DNA of 64,000 nt, taken from NCBI RefSeq assembly GCF_024585165.1, contig NZ_CP029008.1, positions 4,216,001 through 4,280,000 of the forward strand, written 5' to 3'. The DNA is from Bradyrhizobium sp. WBOS07 (lineage in GTDB: Bacteria > Pseudomonadota > Alphaproteobacteria > Rhizobiales > Xanthobacteraceae). Below are positions 26,355 through 36,661 of this stretch, one piece after another. The translations under genes were made by a program, and so were the position numbers. Every line of letters begins with the position of its first letter. Positions within the stretch are counted from its first letter, which is position 1. The notes beneath the pieces are model-generated. The model did no database searches. It worked only from the letters and a program-made list of their open reading frames with translations, and was not told the origin of the DNA.

Positions 26355-27869
26355 ATGACCGATCCATCAGGGGCTGCTTCGGCCAGTGCCCTCAGGGATT
26401 TGCCGAGAATTTCAACGGGCAGCGAAGGCCTGGACGACATCCTGGGCGGCGGCTTGGACCCCAACCGGATGTATCTCTACGAGGGACGTCCAGGCACCGG
26501 CAAGACCACGATCGCGCTGCAATTCCTTCTCCGGGGCGCGCGCGACGGCGAACGTGTGCTCTATATCTCCCTCTCCGAGACGCGGCGGGAACTCGAGCTT
26601 GTCGCGCATCGGCACGGCTGGTCTCTGCAAGGCGTGGACATCTTCGAGCTGGTCCCGCCGGAGACGACACTCGACCCCGATCGGGAGCTCACGGTCTTCC
26701 ATCCTGCCGAGATGGAGCTCAGCGAAACGACCGGCCTCATCTTCAAGGAGGTCGAGCGGCTCAATCCCACCCGCGTCGTGCTGGACAGCCTGTCCGAGCT
26801 GCGCCTGCTGGCCCAGAACCCGCTTCGCTACCGCCGCCAGGTGCTGGCCTTGAAGCACTTCTTCACCAACCGCAATTGCACTGTCGTGCTGCTCGACGAT
26901 CTGTCCTCCTCCCAGGACGATCTGCAGCTGCATTCGATCGCACACGGCGTCGTCATGCTCGAGCAACTCGCGATCGACTACGGCGCGGAGCGACGCCGGC
27001 TTCGCGTGATCAAGATGCGCGGCATTCGATTCCGCGGCGGATACCACGATTTTACAATTTCATCAGGGGGTCTGCGCATCTTCCCGCGGCTCGTCGCAGC
27101 CGAGCATCACAAGGCGTTTCCCGGCGAGTCCATGTCCAGTGGAAACGCCGAGCTCGATCGGCTCCTCGGAGGCGGGATCGAGCGCGGCACCAACGTGCTC
27201 CTGCTCGGCTCTGCCGGCGTGGGGAAGTCGTCGCTCGCGCTCGCCTATGCCATCGCGGCGGCCGAACGCGGCGAGCACGCCGTCTTCTTCGCGTTCGACG
27301 AGGGCCGGGGAACGATCGAAGCGCGGGCCCGGACGCTCGGCCTGCCTCTGCAAAAGCACCTCGATTCCGGCAAAATCCGGTTTCAACAAATCGATCCTGC
27401 CGAATTGTCGCCCGGCGAGTTCGCATCGACGCTGCGTCATAGCGTCGAGGTCGACGGCGCCCGCATCGTCGTCATCGACAGCCTGAACGGCTATTTGAAC
27501 GCGATGCCGGACGAGCGCTTTCTCGTGCTGCAGATGCATGAATTGCTCAGCTATCTGGCGCAGCAGGGCGTGCTCTCCATCCTGATCCTCGCGCAGCATG
27601 GAATCGTGGGCCCGATGGATACGCCGCTCGACCTCAGCTATTTGAGCGATGCGGTGCTGATGTTGCGCTATTTCGAGTTCGGCGGCACGGTGCGGCGCGC
27701 TCTGTCCGTCGTCAAGAAGCGCAGCGGCAATCATGAGCACACCATCCGCGAGTTCCGGCTCGGCAACACCGGGATCAAGCTCGGCCCGCCCCTTCAGGAT
27801 TTCAGCGGCATCTTTTCCGGCAATCCGCATTTTACCGGTACCGCGCTCCCGGAAGGACCGATCGAATGA
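26355..27869 (+). CDS. KaiC-like double-domain RecA-type ATPase
   Basis: A 504-residue protein with two KaiC/RadA-like ATPase domains, near the 519 residues of cyanobacterial KaiC. The first P-loop GRPGTGKTT is at residues 44-52, with acidic SLSETRRELEL and Walker B VVLDSLSELRLL; the second P-loop GSAGVGKSS is at ~285-293, with FAFDEGRGTIEAR and Walker B IVVIDSLNGYL. There is no kaiA or kaiB nearby. It is coupled by a 4-base overlap to a hybrid histidine kinase, which suggests a signalling role in which the ATPase state feeds the kinase, as proposed for KaiC-like proteins of non-cyanobacteria. Confidence 0.93.
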   Translation: MTDPSGAASASALRDLPRISTGSEGLDDILGGGLDPNRMYLYEGRPGTGKTTIALQFLLRGARDGERVLYISLSETRRELELVAHRHGWSLQGVDIFELVPPETTLDPDRELTVFHPAEMELSETTGLIFKEVERLNPTRVVLDSLSELRLLAQNPLRYRRQVLALKHFFTNRNCTVVLLDDLSSSQDDLQLHSIAHGVVMLEQLAIDYGAERRRLRVIKMRGIRFRGGYHDFTISSGGLRIFPRLVAAEHHKAFPGESMSSGNAELDRLLGGGIERGTNVLLLGSAGVGKSSLALAYAIAAAERGEHAVFFAFDEGRGTIEARARTLGLPLQKHLDSGKIRFQQIDPAELSPGEFASTLRHSVEVDGARIVVIDSLNGYLNAMPDERFLVLQMHELLSYLAQQGVLSILILAQHGIVGPMDTPLDLSYLSDAVLMLRYFEFGGTVRRALSVVKKRSGNHEHTIREFRLGNTGIKLGPPLQDFSGIFSGNPHFTGTALPEGPIE

Positions 27870-29572
27870 ACGCGGCTCGCGATGGCCGCGTTCTCATATT
27901 CGCCCCGATCGGACGCGACGGGCCGGCATCAGCCGAGCTCTTCCGCAGCTCCCATCTGGAAGCGGTGAACTGCCGAAGCCTGCCCGAGCTCGTCAGCGCG
28001 ATGAGCGAAGGCGTGGGCGCCGTCGTTCTCGCCGAGGAAGGATTGTTCGGAAAGGACACGGCGCCGCTGGCACAATGGATCGCGGCGCAACCGCCGTGGT
28101 CCGACCTCCCCTTTGTCGTCCTCACCAGCCATCGAGAGCAGCCGGCCGTGGTTGCGTGGCGACGCAGCATCGTCGAACTTCTCCGCAACGTTTCGCTGCT
28201 CGAACGTCCGGTTCAGCCGATCACGCTGACCAGCGCGGTTCAATCCGCGATGAGGGCGCGGCGGCGCCAGTATGAAATCCGGGCCCTGCTGCAGGCCCGT
28301 GAGCAGACGGCGCAGGAGCTCGAGCAGCTGGTGGTCGAGCGCACACGCGAGCTGAAGGAGGCCAACGAGCAGCTGCGTCTCGAAATGAACGAGCGCGCCC
28401 GCGTCGAGGAAACGCTGCGCCAGGCCCAGAAGATCGAGGCGATCGGCCAGCTCACCGGCGGTGTCGCGCACGACTTCAACAATCTGCTGATGGTGATTTC
28501 CGGCGGCCTCGACATGCTCGATCGCCAGGCAGACCCGAACCGGCGCCGGCGGCTCATGGACGGCATGATCCAGGCCGCGCAGCGCGGCGCCAGCCTGACG
28601 AGGCAGCTCCTCGCATTCTCGCGCCGGCAGAAGCTCCGGCCGGAGCCCGTCGATGTCGCTGCACAGATCGGCGGCATGCGGGAGCTGCTCGATCGCAGCC
28701 TGCGAGGCGACGTCCACGTCGAATTCGATTTCCCGGACTCACTATGGCCGGTCGAAGTCGATCCGGGGGAGCTCGAGCTGGTCATCCTGAACCTCGCCGT
28801 CAACGCCCGCGATGCCATGCCCAATGGCGGAACCATCGTCGTGCGCGGAGAAAATCTGCCAGGCCTGAACGACGATCAGATCTCGGGCGACTATGTCCGG
28901 CTGTCCGTCGTCGACACCGGTGTCGGCATGGCTCCCGAGATCCTGTCCCGCGTCTTCGAACCGTTCTTCACGACCAAGGACGTCGGCAAGGGTTCGGGGC
29001 TCGGGCTCGCGCAGGTCCATGGATTCGCCACCCAGTCACGGGGCACCGTCCGAATTCAATCGGAAGTCGGCCGCGGCACCAGCATCGAACTGTACCTGCC
29101 GCGATCGTTCGACGTTCCTTCGAAGGAGCGGCATCTCATCGACCTCACCCGCATACGGCCGAAGAAGAGCAATCATGGCCGAATCCTCCTGGTCGAAGAC
29201 GACGACGAGGTCGCCGCTCTGGTCGGCGAGATGCTCGGCCAACTCGGTTACGAGGTCACGCGCGCCGCAAGCGCCGCGGCGGCGCTCGGCGCTTTGGCCG
29301 ATGGTCGCTCCGTCGACCTGATCTTTTCGGACATCATGATGCCTGGCGGCATGAACGGGGTCGAGCTCGCGCGGGAAATCAAGAAGCGGCGAAGTGACAT
29401 CCCGGTGCTGCTGACCAGTGGATACGCCGAAGCCTCGGTCCATGAAGCGCAGAGGGCGGGTATCCAGATCCTGGCGAAACCTTACCACATCGACGAGCTG
29501 GCCGCGGCGCTGAGCACGGCAAAGTCGAACCTTGGGCTCAACCCAGAATCCCAGCGCTCCGGGTCCTGTTGA
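27866..29572 (+). CDS. Hybrid sensor histidine kinase/response regulator
   Basis: A soluble 568-residue kinase. Residues 1-130 look like a receiver domain that has lost its phospho-acceptor (the aspartate strand reads AVVLAEEGLF). A coiled coil (130-185) leads to the HisKA domain with His202 in GGVAHDFNNLLMV, then the HATPase domain (NLAVNARDAMPNGG; VVDTGVGMAPEI; GKGSGLGLAQVHGF). The C-terminal receiver starts RILLVEDDDEV and has its acceptor Asp489 in IFSDIMMPGG. No transmembrane segment, so the input must be cytoplasmic; the adjacent KaiC-like protein is the obvious candidate. Confidence 0.95.
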   Translation: MNAARDGRVLIFAPIGRDGPASAELFRSSHLEAVNCRSLPELVSAMSEGVGAVVLAEEGLFGKDTAPLAQWIAAQPPWSDLPFVVLTSHREQPAVVAWRRSIVELLRNVSLLERPVQPITLTSAVQSAMRARRRQYEIRALLQAREQTAQELEQLVVERTRELKEANEQLRLEMNERARVEETLRQAQKIEAIGQLTGGVAHDFNNLLMVISGGLDMLDRQADPNRRRRLMDGMIQAAQRGASLTRQLLAFSRRQKLRPEPVDVAAQIGGMRELLDRSLRGDVHVEFDFPDSLWPVEVDPGELELVILNLAVNARDAMPNGGTIVVRGENLPGLNDDQISGDYVRLSVVDTGVGMAPEILSRVFEPFFTTKDVGKGSGLGLAQVHGFATQSRGTVRIQSEVGRGTSIELYLPRSFDVPSKERHLIDLTRIRPKKSNHGRILLVEDDDEVAALVGEMLGQLGYEVTRAASAAAALGALADGRSVDLIFSDIMMPGGMNGVELAREIKKRRSDIPVLLTSGYAEASVHEAQRAGIQILAKPYHIDELAAALSTAKSNLGLNPESQRSGSC

Positions 29573-29614
29573 CGTCAGCCCTGATCGGGCCGTGTGCCCT
29601 CGGGCTGCGGAGCT

Positions 29615-29857
29615 CTACCGGAAATATCCGAGCACGAGATCGACGTCGGCGCTGCGGGCCACCGTACCGGTCAGCTCGGCGTCGATGACGCGGCGACAGG
29701 CTTCGATCGCGGCGTGGTCGCCGAGATCATTGGCGGCTTCGAGCACGAGCCAAGCCGCGTCGACCGAGGCCTTGTCCGGCGCTCCGCCACCGAGATCGCC
29801 GGGGGCGGCGCTGTTGAGGTTCTTCTTGCGAACGGCGGTGCCGAATTGAGGCAACAT
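29615..29857 (-). CDS. Hypothetical protein, 80 aa
   Basis: Unrecognised. The ATG at 29857 has a good ribosome site (GGGGAG). The protein starts MLPQFGTAVRKKNLNSAAPG, has a Gly-rich linker and then a helical domain (SVDAAWLVLEAANDL; AAIEACRRVIDAELTG) ending LVLGYFR. It lies 31 bases downstream of the DUF2336 gene on the same strand, so the two are probably co-transcribed. Codon use fits the surroundings. Confidence 0.7.
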   Translation of the reverse strand: MLPQFGTAVRKKNLNSAAPGDLGGGAPDKASVDAAWLVLEAANDLGDHAAIEACRRVIDAELTGTVARSADVDLVLGYFR

Positions 29858-29888
29858 TGCAGATACTCCCCTGTCCTTCATGTCCCTG

Positions 29889-31007
29889 TCAGTGAACTTG
29901 GAGCTCGGGCTGACGGCCCGCATCGGCACCCGCGCCGGTCTTGCGCGACTGGTAGAACTTCAAGATGCTGCGCGAGGTCTCGATCTTGAGCCGGCCGTAT
30001 TCGCGCTCGTTGTCCTGGAGCTCGCGCGCCGTGATCAGATGATCCTTGGCGCCGAGGAAGAGCAGTGACATCGTCGTGTCCCAGGAGAAGTCGAGCGCCT
30101 TGCACAAGACCAGGATCATCTCGCGATTGCGGTCCATCAGCGCGCGCTCGATCACGTCGACCGGCAGCGACGAGAGCAGCGACAAGCCGATCTGGACCTC
30201 GTCGAAGCGATGCTGGCGGGCATAGTTCGAAATCGAATCCTGGTTGAGATTGCCCTGGCGGTATTGCGTCGTGACCACGCGCTTGGCAACGAAATAGCTG
30301 CGCGAGGACGGACCGAATTTGGACTGAAGGTCGCCGGTGACCTCGGTCACCGAGCTCTGGATCTGCGCCATCATCTCGGGCCGCTCGGTCTCGAGGCGGC
30401 GGCGGACGTCTTCCGAGGCCTTCGAGATCAGCTGTTGGAAGATGTGGCGCGGCACGTCCTTGCGCAGGCCGAGCTGCTCGGCGAGGATCGAATCGCCCTC
30501 GGCGCGGCGGACCATGTGCAACAGGCCCGAGCCGGAGAAGCGAGCGCCCTCGTTCTTGGCGACCGACGTGACGACCTCCTGATTGCCGCGCTTGACCAGC
30601 ACGTCGGTCACGGCTTCGCCGATCGACTTGCGCTGGGCGATCGCGAGCAGATGCGACTGGCCCTTGGTCATGGCGCTCTCGACCAGCATCCTGTCGTCGA
30701 TGCGATTGGAGTCGCGCAGCACGGGACCGGCGACCGCGATCTCGTCGTCGAGGGCGAGCTTCTCGATCACGTTCAGGGGCGCGTGATCGCACGCCGACAT
30801 CACCTCCGACAGCTGCGTTCGCGCCGCGACCTCGATCTCTTCGGCGAGCCGGCCGATCACCTCGCCGAACGTGCTGATCTCGTCGTCGCTGTAGCGGCCG
30901 GTGATTAGAATGTCGGTCGCATGCCACAACGCCTTCGCCCGGCTTTCCTCGGTGCCGCGCGCGATCGCGTCGTCCAGATCCTGCAGAAGCGATTTCGCCC
31001 CGTTCAT
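29889..31007 (-). CDS. DUF2336 domain-containing protein
   Basis: A 372-residue, all-helical cytoplasmic protein of the DUF2336 family, seen in alphaproteobacteria and often near motility or signalling genes. Recognisable family segments are AKALWHATDILITGRYSDDEIS and the repeat-like VIEKLALDDEIAVAGPVLRDS; the middle contains repeated VTSVAKNEGARFSGSGL-type units that look like HEAT-style helices. The ATG at 31007 is preferred over an upstream one at 31145 because homology starts there. Biochemical role unknown. Confidence 0.88.
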   Translation of the reverse strand: MNGAKSLLQDLDDAIARGTEESRAKALWHATDILITGRYSDDEISTFGEVIGRLAEEIEVAARTQLSEVMSACDHAPLNVIEKLALDDEIAVAGPVLRDSNRIDDRMLVESAMTKGQSHLLAIAQRKSIGEAVTDVLVKRGNQEVVTSVAKNEGARFSGSGLLHMVRRAEGDSILAEQLGLRKDVPRHIFQQLISKASEDVRRRLETERPEMMAQIQSSVTEVTGDLQSKFGPSSRSYFVAKRVVTTQYRQGNLNQDSISNYARQHRFDEVQIGLSLLSSLPVDVIERALMDRNREMILVLCKALDFSWDTTMSLLFLGAKDHLITARELQDNEREYGRLKIETSRSILKFYQSRKTGAGADAGRQPELQVH

Positions 31008-31200
31008 CTCGATCACCCCAGTTCTTGGTCGTTCTCTTGCGGACCGTTGCGCCGCAATCGACGCGACGCCGAATTCCTCTGGAACCGACGCTAGAGAGGA
31101 AACGCGAGAATTCGGTAAAATCGGCAAATCAGTTTTGCCGGGCAAAATTCATTCAAATGCGAGGGAATGGGTTAAGGGGCGGGAGAAGAACGACGGTGCG

Positions 31201-31321
31201 CTCCCTCGCCCGCTTGCGGGAGAGGGTTGGGGAGAGGGTGTCTCCGCAACGGGACAATCCCCTAGAGGAGAAAGCCCTCACCCGCGCCTTCGGCGCGACC
31301 TCTCCCGCAAGCGGGAGAGGT
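31201..31321. repeat. Intergenic palindromic repeat, family C
   Basis: In the 353-base gap between the AsmA stop and the DUF2336 start. CCCGCTTGCGGGAGAGGG near the left end is the complement of CCTCTCCCGCAAGCGGG at the right, about 95 bases apart; inner segments GAGAGGGTG and CCCTCACCC also pair. The rest of the gap (31008-31200) is the upstream region of the DUF2336 gene with no clear site. Confidence 0.78.
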
Positions 31322-31360
31322 AAGCAAGCTCGCGGCTCGGGCGGTGCAAACCAATCCGCC

Positions 31361-34300
31361 TCACGGATTCTGCGGCGTCAGCACCAGCGGCGGCTTTGGC
31401 CTCGGCTTGGCCGGCGGCGGGCCCGGGGCAGGCTTGACGTCGATGGCCGGCGGCAGCGGCGCGAGCTGCTGGCTCGCCAGCGGCGGGCTCGTGAGTGAAG
31501 GGCTCGTGAGTGAAGGACTTGGGGCAGCGGGAGCCGCTTGCGGCGGTCTCGGCGTCGGCGCAGCCTTTGGCTTTGCGGGCGGGCGGCGCGGATCCTGGCC
31601 GGGAAGCGGCACATGCGCGGGCGCCTGCTCGGGCGTCGGATCCGGCGACACCAGCGTCGGCAGCGCCGCGGTGGCCGGCGGCGGCTCGCCGCGTTCGATC
31701 GCGTCCAGCCGGCGCGTCTCGCGGTCGATCGTGCGCACCGCCAGCCAGGACGACAGCGGCGCAAGATCGATGGTGCGGTTGAGCTTGTCGGGCGGACCCG
31801 CGGCGAACAGCTGAATCTCCGGCGGGGCGCCGGAGAGGCCGGTCATGATCGGCGTCAGGCTGGCGCGGATGTCGGCCTGGTCGGCGGGAATGTCGTAGCC
31901 GCCGGAGACGATGGCGCGGGCATTCTTCGCTTCCAGCGGCGTCGCGCCGACGCGCAAGCGTCCGTCGCGGATCGTGAAGGGAATCTGGGCCGACGCCACC
32001 GCGATCGGTGCGGCGGCAAGCGCGGGCTCGACCAGCTGCCGCAGGCGGTTGTCGTCGGCGACCTGGCCGCCGTCGCTGGCGCGGATCGCGATCTCGAAGG
32101 CGCGCGGATTGAGGCCGCCGATTTCGGCGGCCTCAAGCGTCACCGTGCCGTTGCCGGCGAGCGCGCCGGTGAGCGCTGCGACGCTGCGGCCCTGGCTGGT
32201 CAGGGCCATCTGCACCGAGGCGCGTCCCTTCGGCAGCGCAAGCTCGCGGTAGCGCAGCGCCGCCGCATCGACATGGGCGAACTCGATACGCGCATTCACA
32301 GCGAGGCCATTGGCGCTGTTGCGCGCGTCGAAGCTCGCCGACATCTCGCCGCCGCCGAGCGTGCCCTTGAGCCCATCGAGCGCGAACGACTGGCCGTCGC
32401 CGCGGAGCGTGCCGCCGAACGGACGCAGCTCGATGCCGCCGGGCAACGTCCCGCGCAACGCCTGGAAGGCGATCCGGCCGCGCCAGCCGGTGACGAGCCC
32501 AGCGCTGAGCGGCTCGCTCGCATCACGCCCGGCCGCGCCGATCGCCATCGCAAGCGCCGGCGCAAGATCGAGCGTATCGAGGCCGACTTCGCCGTCGACG
32601 CTCCTGTCGGCATCCAGCATCACCGCCAGATGGCCGCGCAGATGTGCCCCGGCCGCATTGCCGTCGAGATCGTCGAAGGTCAGCCGATTGCCCGTCAGCG
32701 TGAGGCGGGAGGACAGGCTGACGTTCTGCACCGATTTGTCGGTCCGGCTGGTCCCGAGCAGCGGCGCCAGATTGACGTTGCGCACGCGCAAGTTCACGCT
32801 GCCCTTCGGCTCCGACAATTCGACACTGCCCTGCGCGTCGGCATCCAGCCCGCCGCCGCTCAGCTTCGCGCTCAGTTGCAGCGGCCGCCGCCAGGTGCCG
32901 GTCAGCTTGCCCTCCAGCTGAGAAGCGCCCTCGCCTGCGGCCACCATGCGATCGAGCCCGAGCAGCGCCAGCAACGCGCCGGCCTGCGGCGTCGACACCT
33001 TCGAGTCCAGCGTGAAGTCGCTGCTGCGCAGACGCTCGAGGTCGATGCCGCCGATCGCGGCAGCCGGCGTCTGCGCCGCCAGCGCCGCGGTCGCCTTGAG
33101 CTGCGGCGCGTCGAGCTCGAGCACGGCGCGGGCATTGCTGCGATCGGCATGCTCGGCGTTCTTGTCGAGGCTGAGATCGAGCTTGAGACGGGTCGCGCCT
33201 GATGCAGCTGGGATGGCATCCATGCGCGCGCGCAGCGCGGGCGCAAACGGCTCGATCAGTGCGGTGAGCTCGCGCAGCGAATTGGCCGAGGATTGCAGCG
33301 CGAGCTTGCCGGTGATCCTGGCGCGGTCGAAGCTGCCGCTCGCCACGGTGGTCACGCCGCCGGCCTGGCCGAAGCGCAGCTGCTCCAGCGACAGCGCGGC
33401 GGGGCCGTAAGCGAGCTTTGCAGTGAACGGACGCAGCTCCTGCCCGGCGGAGATCGCGCGGCCGATATCGAGCGAGAGCTTGGCTTCCTCCGGCCACTCG
33501 CCCTGCGGTCCCGCGAGCGCGCGCACGAAGCTTACGGCGGTGTCGAGATCGAGCCGGTCGGCCTTGAGGTCGGCGTCGATCCGCGAGCCCTTGCTCGCGC
33601 CCGTCTGCACGAAGGCGATGCGGCCTTCCACGGTGCCGCCTTCGATGTCGGCCTTCAGCCTGTCGATGGCGAGATGGTTGGCGGCGATCGTGACCTCGCC
33701 GGCGAGGCGCAGCGGCCGCGTGCTGCGGCGGCTGACCTCGCTGCGGCCCTGGAGCCAGGCCACCAGCGTGTCGGGATCGGAGGATTCGACGCTGAGGCGG
33801 CCGCTGAAACTGTCGGCGCCGGGCGTTGCGCCGTTGAGCGAGAGCTGCGTCATGCCGGGCGCGCGCAGCTCCAGGCGCTGGAAGGTCCAGGACCGTCCGT
33901 CGGTCTGGAGCTCGGTCGTGATGTTCTGCAGCGGACGGCCGCCGAGCATGATCTGGTCGGAGTTGAACTCGATCTGGGCCGGGATCGGCGCCTGCGGAAT
34001 GGCCGCAAGCCCTGCCCGTAGCGCCGGCAGGATGCGGAGCGGCTCGGCATCGTCCTTGTCCATATTCTTGGCGGCAAGCCTGTCGGCATCGACCTGCCGC
34101 GCCGACAGCACCGCGCGCAGCAGCGGCGAGGCGCCGAATTTGAGGTCGCCGACGCCGCCGAGCTTCAGCGCGCTGTCTTCAGGGCCGAAGCTGGCGTCGA
34201 TCTGCTCGAACTTCGCCCCGGCCGGATCCGCCCTGAGCTTGGTCGTGAGCTTCCAGGGGGTCGGCCCGGCCGCGCCGGCCTTCTTGGCCGCCGGCACCGC

Positions 34301-35035
34301 CAGCGTCAGCGCGCCGTCGAATTTCGGCAGGCGATTGTCGAAGGCGAGCACGCCTTCGAGATCAGCGAGGATGGCGCGCTCGCCGGGATCGATGTTGAGG
34401 TGGAGACGGGTGGCGTTGCCGTCGGCGCTCGGGCCGGACGAGACGCGGAACGGATAGCGCACCCCATTGGCGGTGAAGCCGCCATCGCCGCGCACCGAGC
34501 CCGCGAGCGAGCGGACGTCACCGGAAAAGGCGATGTCGTTCAGCTCCAGCGTGGAGCGGCTGGCGGCATCGTGCAGGGCGATTCGGCCGGTGAGATTGAG
34601 CCGTTCGATGGCGAGCGAGGCCAGATTGAAGGTGCCGCTCGCGGTGGAGGGCAGATCGACCCTCCCGCGCGCATCGAGGCCGAGATCGACCGCCATGCCG
34701 CCCACCGAAAGCTCGGTGGCGCGCCATTCGCCGCGCATCAGCGAGCCGAGGCTGAACTCGACGTCGAGCTTGTCGGCGCGCAGGCGGCCGAGATCGTTGT
34801 TGCCGCCGAAGGTGACCTGGCGCAGCCGCAGCGTCGGCGCCGGCAGGAGCCGCGCGTCAAGCTCGCCCGCGACCCGCACCGGCACGCCGATGATCTTGCC
34901 GGCCTCCGCCTCGAACTGGGGCCTGAACTGGTTCCAGTCGACGTAGTAAGGCCCGATCAGCGCGGCCAGCAGCGCAATGATGAAGGCAATCGCCAATCCG
35001 AGCAGCGTCGTCTGCACGGGTCTCCCCTCGGCCAA
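31361..35035 (-). CDS. AsmA family protein
   Basis: A very large (1224 residues) envelope protein. It has one N-terminal helix (TTLLGLAIAFIIALLAALIG) followed by YYVDWNQFRPQFEAEAGKII and PVRVAGELDARLLPAPTLRL, the AsmA N-terminal signature, then long beta-rich repeats and an AsmA-like C-terminal region (FEIAIRASDGGQVADDNRLR). The last ~130 residues are a Pro/Ala-rich tail. AsmA-like proteins are thought to bridge inner and outer membranes and move phospholipids. The gene is monocistronic, bounded by repeats on both sides. Confidence 0.92.
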   Translation of the reverse strand: MAEGRPVQTTLLGLAIAFIIALLAALIGPYYVDWNQFRPQFEAEAGKIIGVPVRVAGELDARLLPAPTLRLRQVTFGGNNDLGRLRADKLDVEFSLGSLMRGEWRATELSVGGMAVDLGLDARGRVDLPSTASGTFNLASLAIERLNLTGRIALHDAASRSTLELNDIAFSGDVRSLAGSVRGDGGFTANGVRYPFRVSSGPSADGNATRLHLNIDPGERAILADLEGVLAFDNRLPKFDGALTLAVPAAKKAGAAGPTPWKLTTKLRADPAGAKFEQIDASFGPEDSALKLGGVGDLKFGASPLLRAVLSARQVDADRLAAKNMDKDDAEPLRILPALRAGLAAIPQAPIPAQIEFNSDQIMLGGRPLQNITTELQTDGRSWTFQRLELRAPGMTQLSLNGATPGADSFSGRLSVESSDPDTLVAWLQGRSEVSRRSTRPLRLAGEVTIAANHLAIDRLKADIEGGTVEGRIAFVQTGASKGSRIDADLKADRLDLDTAVSFVRALAGPQGEWPEEAKLSLDIGRAISAGQELRPFTAKLAYGPAALSLEQLRFGQAGGVTTVASGSFDRARITGKLALQSSANSLRELTALIEPFAPALRARMDAIPAASGATRLKLDLSLDKNAEHADRSNARAVLELDAPQLKATAALAAQTPAAAIGGIDLERLRSSDFTLDSKVSTPQAGALLALLGLDRMVAAGEGASQLEGKLTGTWRRPLQLSAKLSGGGLDADAQGSVELSEPKGSVNLRVRNVNLAPLLGTSRTDKSVQNVSLSSRLTLTGNRLTFDDLDGNAAGAHLRGHLAVMLDADRSVDGEVGLDTLDLAPALAMAIGAAGRDASEPLSAGLVTGWRGRIAFQALRGTLPGGIELRPFGGTLRGDGQSFALDGLKGTLGGGEMSASFDARNSANGLAVNARIEFAHVDAAALRYRELALPKGRASVQMALTSQGRSVAALTGALAGNGTVTLEAAEIGGLNPRAFEIAIRASDGGQVADDNRLRQLVEPALAAAPIAVASAQIPFTIRDGRLRVGATPLEAKNARAIVSGGYDIPADQADIRASLTPIMTGLSGAPPEIQLFAAGPPDKLNRTIDLAPLSSWLAVRTIDRETRRLDAIERGEPPPATAALPTLVSPDPTPEQAPAHVPLPGQDPRRPPAKPKAAPTPRPPQAAPAAPSPSLTSPSLTSPPLASQQLAPLPPAIDVKPAPGPPPAKPRPKPPLVLTPQNP

Positions 35036-35160
35036 ACCGGCACCCGGACCAAACCCTGGCCTTAGCGGACTTCAGGCGTGCCGGAACAGCCCCTTATATA
35101 GGGGGAAGTGTGGCGAAGTCACAGCGACTGTTGCGCGCGGAGGTTAACGCTGGAAGGCGA

Positions 35161-35270
35161 CCCTCATGGTGAGGAGGCGTACCAAGCGCCGTCTCGAACC
35201 ATGCAGGCCCCGTTCTCGCCCGCGGCCATCCTTCGAGACGCCCGCTTCGCGGGCCCCCAGGATGAGGGCA
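35161..35270. repeat. Intergenic repeat, family D
   Basis: Lies between the P450 stop and the AsmA start. CCCTCATGGTGAGG at the left and CCAGGATGAGGGC at the right are partly complementary, and GTCTCGAACCATG faces CATCCTTCGAGACG. It is the familiar Bradyrhizobium 'CTCATGGTGAGG' element by recognition, not by search. Confidence 0.65.
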
Positions 35271-35296
35271 GCGCGTGCAGAATCAGCCCCGAAACC

Positions 35297-36529
<1,233 letters not shown>

Positions 36530-36611
36530 GGTGACCTCAAACCGGTTGCCGCATGACACGAATACGCCGACGCTTGCATGCTGGCGCGGCGTAACCATCC
36601 CTTGAAATTAT

Positions 36612-36639
36612 CAACTCGATACATTGTTGTATCGAGTTG
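36612..36639. promoter_or_regulatory. Perfect palindromic operator between P450 and TetR genes
   Basis: CAACTCGATACA and TGTATCGAGTTG are perfect 12-base arms separated by TTGT. The site lies midway in the 132-base divergent region and overlaps a possible rightward promoter (TTGAAA 36603-36608, TTGTAT 36627-36632). It is a strong candidate binding site for the TetR protein. Confidence 0.8.
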
Positions 36640-36661
36640 CATTCTGCCCTACCCTGCTCCG

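Noticed and set aside
31201..31321. Possible CRISPR repeat-spacer unit
   Set aside because: Only an inverted pair is present, with no direct repeats and no cas genes.
31538..33202. 554-codon plus-strand open frame inside the AsmA gene
   Set aside because: Antisense shadow; Arg/Ala/Gln-rich with no domain pattern.
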